A stretch of DNA of 64,000 nucleotides from Panopea generosa (lineage: Eukaryota > Mollusca > Bivalvia > Adapedonta > Hiatellidae): positions 64,185,452 to 64,249,451 of the forward strand of contig CM055905.1 in NCBI GenBank assembly GCA_029582155.1. Direction: 5' to 3'. The stretch's first letter is position 1; every line of letters begins with the position of its first letter. Under the pieces are notes generated by a model. The model made no database searches, was not told the origin of the DNA, and saw only the letters and a list, made by a program, of their open reading frames with translations. The translations under genes and the position numbers were made by a program. Below are positions 48,967 through 61,300 of this stretch, piece by piece.

Positions 48967-49599
48967 TGGTTGAGACTTTCAAAGAATTTATATTAAAATG
49001 TAAAACTAAGTATAGTTATCAATTTTCATGTACAATGACCGGTACAGGTTAACTCTGTCTCTAGTGCTTCTGACTGTCAATTCAAGGGTCGTGGGATCAA
49101 ATCCCCGCACCGTGTTACCGTGAGAGTATTTTGATTTGTTATTTCATGCTTAATGGAGACTCACTTACACCAAGCTATCACAGATGCATTATTTAGTTAA
49201 CAAATGTATTTGATTTGATTATCCATGTAGAAAGAGTACAAGGACTTGGGATTCTTATATATTCTTTAACTTGTACTCATTTCCAATGACAATACATATA
49301 TTGAGACATGGACCCAATGTAATCTGTCAGAAGAAAAAGTGAGCATTAAGCAATTTATATTTTACCTTTTTATGAGTTCAACACATTATATAAAATGGCA
49401 GTATGTGTATATATAATAGCAAAGATCTATTAACTAAATTGTAAATTATTGTCTTTTAATTTGAAGAGTCTAATAATGGATCGGTAAATGAAATTTGTAT
49501 CTACACATGTTTTTGTATGTTCTTAAAAGAGGTATATCTTAGACTTGAAGATGATTATTTATAAATCTGTAAAATGTCGAGGAAACGGGACACTGTTAA
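48967..49599. other. Intergenic, one SINE-like head
   Basis: About 49035-49160 contains GGGTCGTGGGATCAAATCCC, a B-box-like tRNA-derived fragment. The rest shows no gene. Confidence 0.4.
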
Positions 49600-52500
49600 G
49601 AGAATTGCTACCTGAATCACAGTAATTTTGAAACGAAAGCAAGACTTGATTATTTTTTTTATTTCGGATTCACTTTTAACAGATATAGATACAGTAAAAA
49701 TTAAGCCTGGATACAGAACAGATCACTCTTTATTAATTTTGACATTTGAATTTGGCAAATTCAAAAAGGGGAGATCATACTGGAAAATGAATAATTCATT
49801 GTTAAAAGACCAAAAATATGTCGATGAAATAAAACAAATAATAAACAGAATAAAACTACAATATTCAAAGAAAACGCAACATTTACACATAAACACAATC
49901 GAAAATAAAAAATTAGAATTAGAAATAAATGACCAATTGTTTTTTGAAGTATTGTTACTAGAGATTAGAGGAAAAACTATATCATACTCATCATTCAATA
50001 AAAAAAGACAAGACGAAAAAGAACAATTACTTTATGAAGAAATAGATAAACTTGAAAAAGAACTTGTATGTGATCAAAATACTATTGAAATTAAGAGACA
50101 AGAATTAAATGATATAAGAGAAAAAAAATTAGAAGGTATGAAAATTAGATCAAGAGCAAAATGGATTCAAGAGGGGGAAAAAATGTCTAGATACTTTTGT
50201 AATTTAGAAAACCAAAATTTTGTATCTAAATCAATGTTGAGTTTAAAACTTAATAATGAACAGACAATAAACGATCAAGATAAAATTATTAAGGAAACTG
50301 TAAAATTCTATAAAAAATTATACTCCCAAAATGAAACTGTAGAAGTAAATTTAAATAATATATTTTCTGATATTAATGTTCCTAAACTAAATAATGATTT
50401 GAAAAAATCACTTGAAGGTCATATAACATATGAAGAAATATTGGGCTGTCTGAAGAATATGTCAAATTTTAAAAGTCCAGGATTCGATGGTTTTACAGTA
50501 GAGTTTTATAAGTTTTTTTGGAAAGACATTGGCCATTTTCTTGTACGTGCGATAAATGATGGGTTTGACAAAGATGAACTTTCAGTCACACAAAAACAAG
50601 GTGTAATCACTTGCATACCTAAAGGAAATAAAGATAAACAGCTTTTAAAAAACTGGCGCCCAATATCACTTTTAAATGTAGCATATAAACTAGCATCCGC
50701 AGCTATTGCACAACGAATTAGATATGTATTGCCATCTATTATAAATGAAGACCAGACAGGCTTTTTACCAGGAAGATATATAGGTGAAAACACCAGGTTA
50801 CTATATGATATGATGTTTTACTTAGAAAAACAACATAAACCAGGATTATTACTTCTGATTGATTTTGAAAAAGCTTTTGACTCTGTAAGCTGGTCGTTTA
50901 TCTTTAAAGTTCTCAATTTCTTTAACTTTGGCCCTTCAATAACTAAATGGATAAAATTATTTTATACAAATATAGAATCATGTATTGTTATAAATGGACA
51001 CCTATCTGAGTGGTTCTACTTAAACAGAGGTTGTAGACAAGGGGACCCTCTATCTCCTTATATATTCCTTTTATGTGCAGAAATCCTTGCTGTTCTGATC
51101 AGAAATAACCCAGGTATTAAAGGTATAGATATTGGTGAAAATAAATTTTTGATTTCACAATATGCAGATGATACCTCAATTGTTTTAGATGGTACAGAAA
51201 AATCATTGTTAAATACCCTTAAAGTTTTAAAATTCTATGCAGAAATCTCCGGCCTTAAAATGAATATTGAAAAAACTAAGACGGTGTGGCTAGGATCAAG
51301 AAAAAACTGTCAAGAAAAATTATGTGAGGAATGGCATCTTTCTTGGGTAAATAAATTCACAATATTAGGTTTAAAATTCTCTGTAAATTTAAATGAAATG
51401 ATAAATATTAATTATAAAGAAAAAAATTCAAGACATTAAAAAACTTCTTGCCAATTGGTCAAGGAGAATTTTAACTCCAATAGGCAAAATATTAGTTATA
51501 AAATGTTTAGCATTATCAAAATTAAACCATCTAATTATGGCATTGCCAAGTCCAACTTGTGCAATGATCAGAGAACTAAAATCATTATTCTTTAAATTTT
51601 TATGGGACGGTAAACCAGAAAAAATAAAACGTGCAGTTATATACCAGTCATATGAAAAAGGTGGTTTAAAAATGTTTGACATTGATGTTTTCTTTGGCTC
51701 CTTGAAATTGACATGGATAAGACGGCTTTTTCAGTCAAACAAACCATATTTATCTATTTTTTAAAACTATGTACCCCTATATTATAAATTTTTCTTCATT
51801 TGGAGCAGATTTCATTTCTCGACATGTTAATAGAATAGATAACCCTTTCTGGAATGATATATTTAATATTTATAAAAAAATTTCAACAAATATCATACCT
51901 AGAAACTGGAATAACTTTCAGTCCACTCCATTATGGCACAACCCTCATATTAAGGTCGGAGGATCTAGTATTTTACTGAAACATTGGTTTAAAAAAGGAA
52001 TATATTATATAAATGACCTCATGAATACAAATGGCAATTTCTTCACATACAGAGAATTCACTGAAAAATATAGTGTTAACACTAACTTTATCGAATTTGA
52101 AGGACTCGTAGCATCAGTCAGACACTACTTAGATAAGTTATCTTTTCAACATTTATCATACATTTGCCTTAACCCTTTAATACCATATACAATGTCAACA
52201 ATCCTGAAAGATAAAAAGGGCTGTAGAACAATTTACCAACATTTCATGAATAAAGATTATATTCCAACCTCTAAAACAAAATGGGAGAATGATTTAAATA
52301 TTCGAATTAATCTGAGAGATAGTAAGTATTACGCTCTTCCTTTCAATGTCACTAAAGACACAAATTTACAATGGTTCCAATTTAGAATTAATTACAGAAT
52401 TCTTGGAACAAACTCATTGCTTAAAAAAATGAAGATTAAAGAATCCGATGTATGTTCCTTTTGTCAAAGAGAAACCGAAACTATTAAACATATATTTATT

Positions 52501-53150
52501 GACTGCATAGTAACGCAACAATTTTTTCAAAGTTTTAAAAATTATCTGAATGAAAAGTGCAATACAGTAAATACAGACTGGTCATCTTCAGACATAATCT
52601 TTGGCAGTATGACATTCGAAACTGTTTTGAATATGTTGCTATATACTGCTAAACTCTTCATATACTGTCAAAAAGTGAAAAACAATATTCCTATTTTTGA
52701 ACCATTCAAACACTATATTAAAATGTTGTATGAAACAGAACGATGTATTGCCAAAAATAACATTGAGGTGGAAAAATTTGATTTGTTATGGAACCTATAC
52801 ATTCCTCTTGTATCTTAAAAATAAAGACTATTAATTTTACATTTTTCAGATTTATGTTTTATAAAAGTTGCCCTCCAGGATGGCCTCTTTGCTTATTTTG
52901 TGTAGACAGTACTTAAGTGAAAATCTCTTGCTGCCTCGATTTTTTCTATTGTTGTTTTTGTTTTTTCTTTTTCTACTTATATATTGTTTTATAATGATTC
53001 AACTTCTGTTTTATTTTTCATTAAAAGAAAAGGAAAGTGTTTATATAACAATTTTACATCTGGTCATAGAACACATGTGTACTCTAACTAGAGTTTATCT
53101 TATTTGTGAAAGCAAATTTTGCAATAATATTAGATCTTAATTACTGTTTA
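49600..53150 (+). mobile_element. 5'-truncated L1-like non-LTR retrotransposon
   Basis: Starts within the C-terminal end of an AP-type endonuclease (GYRTDHSLL), continues through reverse transcriptase to a C-terminal zinc knuckle, then an AT-rich 3' region with TTAAAAATAAAGAC. The first several hundred bases of the endonuclease and any ORF1 are missing, as expected after incomplete reverse transcription. The 3' end is approximate and no target-site duplication was found. Confidence 0.85.
49628..52818 (+). pseudogene. L1-like reverse transcriptase ORF with three frame breaks
   Basis: Three frames in sequence: 49628-51439 (reverse transcriptase with NWRPISLLN, LIDFEKAFD at D412, RQGDPLSPY and YADD at 512-515), about 51425-51764 (thumb, with ANWSRRILTPIGK and KLFFKFLWDG-like sequence), and 51769-52818 (C-terminal region with C229-x2-C232-x8-H241-x4-C246). 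Breaks fall at T8 (about 49660), A7 (about 51422) and T6 (about 51758) runs. The catalytic residues are intact, so this was recently functional or the breaks are sequencing errors. Confidence 0.85.
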
Positions 53151-53219
53151 CATCAATAGTATAGCCTATATTTTTTGTGTCACAAATGGAATCATTATAA
53201 TTATAAGGGACTATGTTAA

Positions 53220-54438
53220 ACTATAAATATCTGCTTGGAAATAGTGTTTACACATGTACACTCTTAATAATGTTTCTTTCAAAACAATTGTTGTTTCATT
53301 TTATTATTTTTTAATATTTGATTTTTAAAAATCAACAACAAAAAAATCCTTACACTACACACCTGTCTCTCTTGAATTCACATATAAGTTTGTTACTTAT
53401 TCTTTCTGTATATTTATATACAAAATTGACATAATATTTTAGTCTATATGTGAATCTGCTTAATTTTTCATGAAATATATGCAAATGAGAAATATATTAC
53501 ACTAATATTCAACCAATCCAATAACTGAAAACACATGTTTTATAAATTTAGGAAATAGGAGATTCTTTTGTGTTTTCTGATTCTCAAATAAAGTTAAATT
53601 TTACTAGAAAAATATCAAATGAACCGAGGTATCCTTGATATTTTTTGAATGTCTTCTCCTGGCTTTCAATAAACACCATCAATTAACACACAAAAAATTG
53701 TGTTTATAAACCATTCCAATTATAGATACCTCTAATAAATATAAACACACAAAAACAACCCCAATATAATAAAATTCATGTAATTATTGCCACTTTATCT
53801 TTTCTGTAAAAAGGGATAAACCAAAATACATATTTAATATTTATTAAGGTCCTACACCAAGCCAGCCACTATAGACTTAAGAGAGAAAAATCTCCTGAAG
53901 TCATTAGACTAAATAATTTTCTTATACTACCATCTGCTGTGTCAAATTATATTTTATTTCTGTTTGATTTTTGTTTTAGCTCGAGCTTCAATCTATAATT
54001 TGTTTAGACTGGTGTGTCCCTTTAAGATTAATGTATATATGTGTATTCTGTGAAAGGAAAAAGAAAGTATACATACCTATAAACGTCGACAGGTCAAGGA
54101 ACAAAAAATGTATTGCATATAAATTCTGTATATTTATAATTCATCATACTGTTGAATCAAAAAACAAACATTTAATTCATTTCAAAGCAAAAAAATAAGA
54201 TAAAAATCAGTTCACTATTCCATCACATGAATAAACTTAGTCAATAATGAAATAATTTCAATAACCAAAATGTATGCTTTCTTTTTCCTTGCAGTGTATA
54301 TAAAAATTATATGAATGTATGTTACAACTTGACTGATATATATATTTGTACGGTTTGTTGAGGGATGGCCCACCCCGACCCTCACAGACCTATTACGGGG
54401 TGATTAAATGGATCACTTTTCAGTGATTGAAATTTAAA
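53220..54438 (-). repeat. Long inverted repeat, right arm
   Basis: Reverse complement of 595-2183 without the 390-bp LINE insertion. Long stretches are nearly identical, including CTACACCAAGCCAGCCACTA and ACCTATAAACGTCGACAGGT. It contains the same MITE-like inverted pair. No protein is seen. Confidence 0.85.
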
Positions 54439-54822
54439 AAAAAAATTTGAAACGAAAATTGCATACCTCATAGTTTTCACACCACACTTATGTTAGCAAT
54501 GGTAGACATTCGTCTTTGATAAAAATCTGAAAATAGCATAATTTGTTAGCAGTATTATCGGAAGCACAACAAATTATTTTATATGACTGTGAACTTTCTT
54601 AATATGTTTACAGTTCATAATTTATGGGGCGAATAACATTACTCAATGAACGCTCCTCGTCATGCATAGAAAATACATCATAAATATATGTCAACTCTGG
54701 AAAGTCACCAGTTCCCATGTATTGTGGTTCCTGTGATATTTTCTTATGTTTACAGTTCAGCTTGAAGTTGAACTTTCTTCGAAATTACTAACAAAAATTG
54801 AAAATGTAACTTTTTTTAAATT

Positions 54823-55003
54823 CTGTCAAACCTGTTTTAAACAGACTGTCAAGGAAAGGAGCAAAAGTGTTCTTTTAAGACAGGTTGTTGTTAAATACAG
54901 GTAACATTTACTCTGAAAGCATAGAGATGGGAAAGTGAAAATATGATTACTTAAAACAGATGGCTGCTTAATAGAGGTGACCGCTTACAAAGGTTTGACT
55001 GGG
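54823..55003. mobile_element. MITE with GTCAAACCT ends
   Basis: The left end CTGTCAAACCTGTTTTAA and the right end ACAAAGGTTTGACTG form imperfect inverted ends about 180 bp apart, with internal ACAGGT-type subrepeats and no coding frame. The remaining 55004-56284 shows nothing I can name. Confidence 0.55.
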
Positions 55004-56284
55004 TATGTTTTTATCTTGGATATTGACTTATCTTAAATATATATAACTTAATTGAAATATTTTTAAAGACCTTTTTTAAAATACATTGTATACATACTAT
55101 GTAAATCATAATTATTGCATATTATTTGTTTTTGAATGTATCAATGTTGATTATATTCAGAATTGAACTTATCGCCGAATATCGAACATTTAATTTGGAA
55201 ACCTAATTATTGTTGAAACAGGCACATATAATTCACGCCTTTAAAAACGCAACGTTATGTGCTATATCAAACTGTGATATCATATGAAGGATAACCCAAG
55301 GCAAAATTTATTTTTATTTTTTCAATTTGATTCCAATAATATCAGCACTTTAAAAAACAAACCTAACAAATTAATTGTGAACCGATAAAAATAAAGCAGA
55401 TCCGGAAAAAAATCTTTATCTTTATTCACAGATTTACGTTTTAAAGGCGATTGTTATATATCAATTATCTTTGAGCCTGAACAGCGAAATGTTATTTGAC
55501 AGTTAAACATTAGGAATAAAAGTTAAATGGAATATTGTTATGTCTTGTTGCTGTAATAATACACCAAAATAAATGGTTTGTTAATACATGTTCTATCGGT
55601 ATGCTGTTATATTGTTCCACAGTTACATCTGATAGAAACAAATTCTCAATTCCCAAAATAATTCATTTCTCCTTAACCATCATTTGGCCAGGATGCAGTA
55701 CCTTAATTACTTTGATTATGTTTTATAGTATTTATTTCAAAACAATTTGTTTTGTTTTGGGTTTTTTTATGTCAAATTCATATTCTTATTTTTTTTTCAA
55801 ATAATATAGTTTTCTGCTTATTAAAATAGATTAAATTGTTATAAGATTGTAATAAAGCGTGTTTTATTAGTGTTGCTTTGGCAACGGAATGGACTATTTT
55901 CTTGAAAATCAGTCGTTGACTGCTAGTGAGTGGAAGAATTTCCGGAATGGATAAAACTGAAATAATAGACAAAATACGTAATAACAGTCAGAAAGGATAA
56001 TCATCAAAAGTTGTAAAAATTTAATTTATCTGATTAAATTGATTGCTATAGAGATGTGTCGCTAAACTATTCCTTGAACATTTGTTCCTGATCAAGGGTC
56101 AGGTAAACTGCAATACACACAAATGACTTCAGCTTTCTATACTACAAATGCCATTGATAACACTTGTTTCACCGGTCGAGACATACCGTGATTTTTTGAA
56201 CTTTAAGATTATTTACATGTTTTTAAAATCCATATCATTTAAACATTACAAGCAAATTGATAGTAGATGCTTGATTGTTTATAA

Positions 56285-56500
56285 TTAATGGATAGATTGA
56301 TTGATTATTAAGTATTTTATGCAGCCGAAGGTTAACGGACGACCAATTAACCTAACAACTTTTTCGAGGGACCCTGGAAGATTGACCAGTATTCGAGCGC
56401 ACCAAACTCCGCAACTAACTGAAAACTCTGCCGCTTGAATCAGTGGTGAGAGCCGAATGCCGCTTGAATCAGTGGTGAGAGCCGAATTACAATGAATCAA
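56285..56500 (-). mobile_element. tRNA-derived SINE (family A), partial, with 29-bp duplication
   Basis: Minus-strand copy beginning at the ATTGATTGATTATT tail and carrying family-A body sequence. A 29-base stretch (GCCGCTTGAATCAGTGGTGA onward) is repeated perfectly at about 56429 and 56458. Confidence 0.7.
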
Positions 56501-56896
56501 CCAGACATGTACTAAGTATCTCTAAAATCTTGTCCAAAGGTTCCTAATATAAAATGAAGGATATATAAACAATGATTTTAATTGATAAAGCACAATGTCC
56601 CCAGCCTTAATGATTAGGAGACATAATTTATATAATCAAATCAAAATATAAACAACACAATGAATATATTGAACACTGCATCATGTCCACCCAGTGTCGG
56701 CTTTATAAAAAGCAACAAATCTAACTTTACAGATAACCAAAACTGTATAATATAATCATTTTGAGCCAAAACACACTTTACCATGAATCAGACCGACGGC
56801 GACCCTTCATCTATTTATATCATTACCTTCGAAGATATAATATCACTGACAATCTGATTGTCTTCAAATTACATGTTTTATGGAAGGACTCTATAC

Positions 56897-57128
56897 CGGG
56901 ATCAGATATAAAGAACAAAAATAATACAAAGACCAGTGAACCATACGCATTATAATGAAATTAAATGTAGAAGAAAGGAGAGAAGTTCATGCTTTATTGA
57001 ATTCCAATCGTTTCCGGGATCAGATATGAAGAATAAAAGCAATACAAAGACCAGTTAACTTTACCTATGTAATGAAATCAAATGAAGAAATAATAAAGAA
57101 AAATTCATGCTAAATTGAATTCCTATCG
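56897..57128. repeat. About 115-bp tandem duplication
   Basis: Two diverged copies starting with CCGGGATCAGATATAAAGAA and CCGGGATCAGATATGAAGAA, each ending in TTGAATTCC-AATCG-like sequence. It is non-coding. The rest of 56500-58060 holds no recognisable gene. Confidence 0.8.
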
Positions 57129-58059
57129 TAATCAACAAAGAAATGATTAATTAGAAATAAGGTTAAAATCCTGCTTTTCCAAACAAACCAAAACCGAAAT
57201 AAAGAAATGAAAAAAAAATTTCTATAGAAAACTGTGGCGACCCAAATCAGATTGCTCATACCGATCAACCAGACGAAAGTCACATTTATACAGCACATTT
57301 AATACAATGGCAAATATAGGCAAAGTAAAATACTTTTACTTAAAAGAACTACCCATATACCCCATCTGTCATTAGACAACAACTGTTCAAAAACTATAAC
57401 GTATATTATCATACGATATACACAAAGAGTCTAGAAGAGTTATTACATGTACGTGACAAAACCAACCTAACATCAGAACAATTGAGCCAGCCGTTCAGGA
57501 CCAATCAGCGCTCTTCATTCATTCATTTGTTGTATTGTTAATACTGTTTAAAATGTATTGTGATTTTATTATTATACACTTATCAGTATATGCTTTATTA
57601 TGAAACATAGACTATTTATTTATGAAGTAGACGATTATGTATGTTACAGCTCTTCATAATTAAACAGGCAACATATCAATATTCAACAGACACATACATA
57701 TACAATACATAAGTATATATACGCATAAACACAGTCGTATATATTTGGACGAGTTGTCTAGACCTTTGAGACGATTTGTCTTCGGACAAGATGTCTTTGA
57801 GACGAGTTGTCCATAATTCATTTGGATTTTGGGTTAATGAACTTGTGCTAATGAATATAAAGAATAAAAACCATGGAAACTGAGTAATTTAAAGAGCCAA
57901 TTATGTCATTATTTTATCTTATATTACAAACACGTTACATAAACCCAGATTGTAACAGAGAGAATAAAGAAAGTATGTAATTTATATCACAAGAATCACA
58001 ATTTGAATGAGTGCCGTCGTGCAGAACTTCACCACTATGAAAACATAGTTGAACATTTT

Positions 58060-58255
58060 TGAAAAAAGCAATATCAAAACATGAGCTATCAACGTCTTTA
58101 CACAGTTGCACCCCTTTTTTGTCACGGTAACATGATTCTTGCGCTTAAATAAAGCCATTTTGTTTGACATAGTTCCAAAATGATTCATAGAGTGGTTGTG
58201 ATTTCTTGCTGCAGATGAGTAGTGCTAACGCTGGTATAATACATACTGCAATAAG
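58060..58255 (-). mobile_element. Non-autonomous transposon copy (family of 9981-10535)
   Basis: Shares, inverted, TCTTGCTGCAGATGAGTAG, the tract around AAAATGATTCATAGAGTGGT and a TTTACACAGTTGC end. Only the right half of the element is recognisable. Confidence 0.55.
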
Positions 58256-58397
58256 ACATCACTGGACGTGTTGAAAACGTGGCCTCTATAGGATTTTAAC
58301 AGATACATGTAAAGTACTGTCAAATAAACCTTTCAAACGGCATAGCAAATGACACGTACTTTGAGATATTGAGTTAACTCCTTTAATATACGTGTAC

Positions 58398-61300
58398 ATC
58401 GAGGGCTTGGTGCGAAACGGTTGTAACTGATGTTTTCATCAAAAATGATTTTTTTTGTATTTTTCGGTTTGGTTTGTGTATATACACATCCAGTAAAAAT
58501 TATACCTTTGAATATTAAAGTTTTACCCCTCAAATTGTATATTTGTCCTAAGGTTGTATCTCAAAAAGTCAGATTCCTTTGGTGCGAAATGGTTGTAACT
58601 CAAGTTACAACCCTTCCACACTGAACATCCAAATAATATCTTGGTGTGAAACAGTTGTATTTGAAGATTTATGTCCAAATCCTTAAAATGTAGAGTGAAT
58701 AATTTAAGAATATTTGTTTTTATATGTATATTATAAACTAACATTTATATTTTTTTATTCATAAATTTACAACCCTTAATTTAACATAATCTAAGTGGTA
58801 AGGTTGTCTTAGTTTATCATAAATGACATCATAAATAAATTTATGAATAAGTTCTTTTTTGCCTCATACTACCAAGTTGATATAAATATACATGTATTAA
58901 TACATTATAACAAGTAAATATTTGAATAAAATTGCTGGTGAAAAGGGTATATAAGAATAAAAGACAGAAAATAGATTTACTATCATGTTTTTACTGAAAA
59001 TAAATATATAAAATCAATTTGATGTACTATCATTTTCATTCTGATCGTGAAAGAAGTTTTTAGAAATCTGTTTCCTTGGTGGAACCAGCACTTAGTGCTA
59101 TATTAGATATCGCCACAACTCAGACTTATGACCTCTGCAATGCAAGGCAAATCTTATTCATTTTATAATTTAAAGAATAATTAAATTTAATAAGGAAGAA
59201 ATTTACTGAGAGAAAACTTAGGGATGTACAGAATCTTATAGGTTGTATAATGCAAAATTTCTCTCACATTTTACTTATCATTTTAAACTAACTCTAGCCC
59301 GTGTGGTTCTGGCTAAGAATAGAATCACTGTCGATCTCTGCGTAGGGGTAGGACTCTTCTGGATGGATGTCATGTTCATTTTATCATTTTTGTTATGTTC
59401 ACTATTGTGACAAATTGAGTAATATGATAGAATTTGCTGAAACTCTGCAGTTCTGCAGGTATCAAGGTTCTAGGTTCATTCTGCATATTCATTTGTTGAT
59501 GTATTGTTTTAATCTGTATGTTAATGTTGTTTTTGTACATGTAGAGTGAACCTGAAATCTTCCTCCTTTTTTGCGTCAAATAACCTATAATGTGTTGATA
59601 CGCCGTAAAACCCTATTCATTCATTAAACTAACTCACTTAACTACTGCAGCTATTTTCTTTGTCGTTCATTTTTAAAATCTGAACTTCTTTATAAACTAG
59701 AGCTCTAACTAGTACAAATGTATTTCTTGATTCAGAAATGACATTGGTATGCTAGCTTCAGATGGTAATGCTTGTGTACATATTAACATTGAGAATCTTT
59801 GTACTGTTATAAGTTATTCAGCAGCCCACCTCAATTTAAAAGGCAATGTTTCCTTTGAAATTACCCATCAAGGATACAAGTGGCAGTATTGCACTTGAAA
59901 ATGGTATTGACCCTGATGCAGAATCTAATTTCTTGACTTGAGCCTATTTTAGATGGGAAATATACAAAGTAGTCCAACATACTGCAATTCTCCAAGTAGC
60001 CTTTTGGCTATTTTTTATTTTGTGCCTCCCAAGACCACTGGATATGCAAATAATGAAAAAGCCACATCCACCCCCCATCTTATTTAATGAATCCAATACC
60101 TATAGTTGCAAACTTTTTTATCAGAAGAGGCTATCAAGCATGCTGAAACATTTAGTGGTGTTTCAGACGTGTATAAATTAAACTTTATATCTGATTACCC
60201 AGTATGAACACTCAATAACAAGTTGACATTTAAATTCCTGAATGCATTGATGATTTAAATGACAGTGTTACATTTTTATAGCAATGATAGAAATGTGTTT
60301 GATGCAACTTTTGACTGTTGGTCTTAGTGTTTGTAGATATATACCAATTGTGAAAGCAAAGGTTTTCACTTGAAGCATTTTAATCTTCTACAGTCAGTCT
60401 TTTTATACATCCATTTTAATCTATCGTTCCACCGACCCAAAAAAGATCAAGGTGGTCTATGAAATGCATTTGAAAATGTCTCAGCAGGACAAAAAAGTTG
60501 GGGCCAGAAATAACGATTTATGAAGTGGGTTCCATTGCTAGTCAATAGCAATTAAAACAGCATGTGGAATTGCCTTGTGTCTCTTTTATTTTTATCAAAA
60601 CAATTATCAGAAGAAGACAAGACAATTTATATTTACAGTACCACCAAAAACAATAATAGGTTTTACAATGTCATGTTGTGGTTTTGCCTAGAAAGGTTCA
60701 ATCTTCTTTCTATCACTCATAAATATTAAGAGAATGCACAGAACGAGGGTGACTCTATCCATGCTTCTACAGAGTGTGCCAGTAAAAATAGTTGTGCATA
60801 ATTATACAACCTCACAGTGGGCAGCAATTTTGAGATTGAATGATCAAATTAATATTTAGCATCATTTTTATGCCATCAAGGGCAAACAGCACAGTCGATC
60901 AGTTGACCTGTTCTTACCTGAGATCATGGAAGCCTAATTAGAATTCGAAATACAACCATCTTCCTAAGAAATGATGTGAAGTACCAATTCAGGAAACCCT
61001 TACTATATTCAGGAAATATGCATGTTTAGTTTTTTTCATTTGATAAATCTTGCCCTTTTAATCAAGAATTTTAAAATTAACGCTGAAATGATAATGTTTA
61101 CCGGGAATCAACACAAGTATTAAACTGTTTATTGTCTGCCCCCTATCAGTTCAACTATCAGTCTGATTATGATGGTGAAGTATTCACTTTTCCATAAATG
61201 AGTCAACCACACCTGGTCCATCAACTATTGAACTAGAACAGTTGAGGGATCATTTTATCCCAATCACACCAGCAATGTTATTGATGTGGATCTTTTGTCT

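Noticed and set aside
59367-59579. Small frames on both strands inside the 4.55-kb element
   Set aside because: Short, overlapping on opposite strands and not preserved in the inverted partner at 61925-62345.
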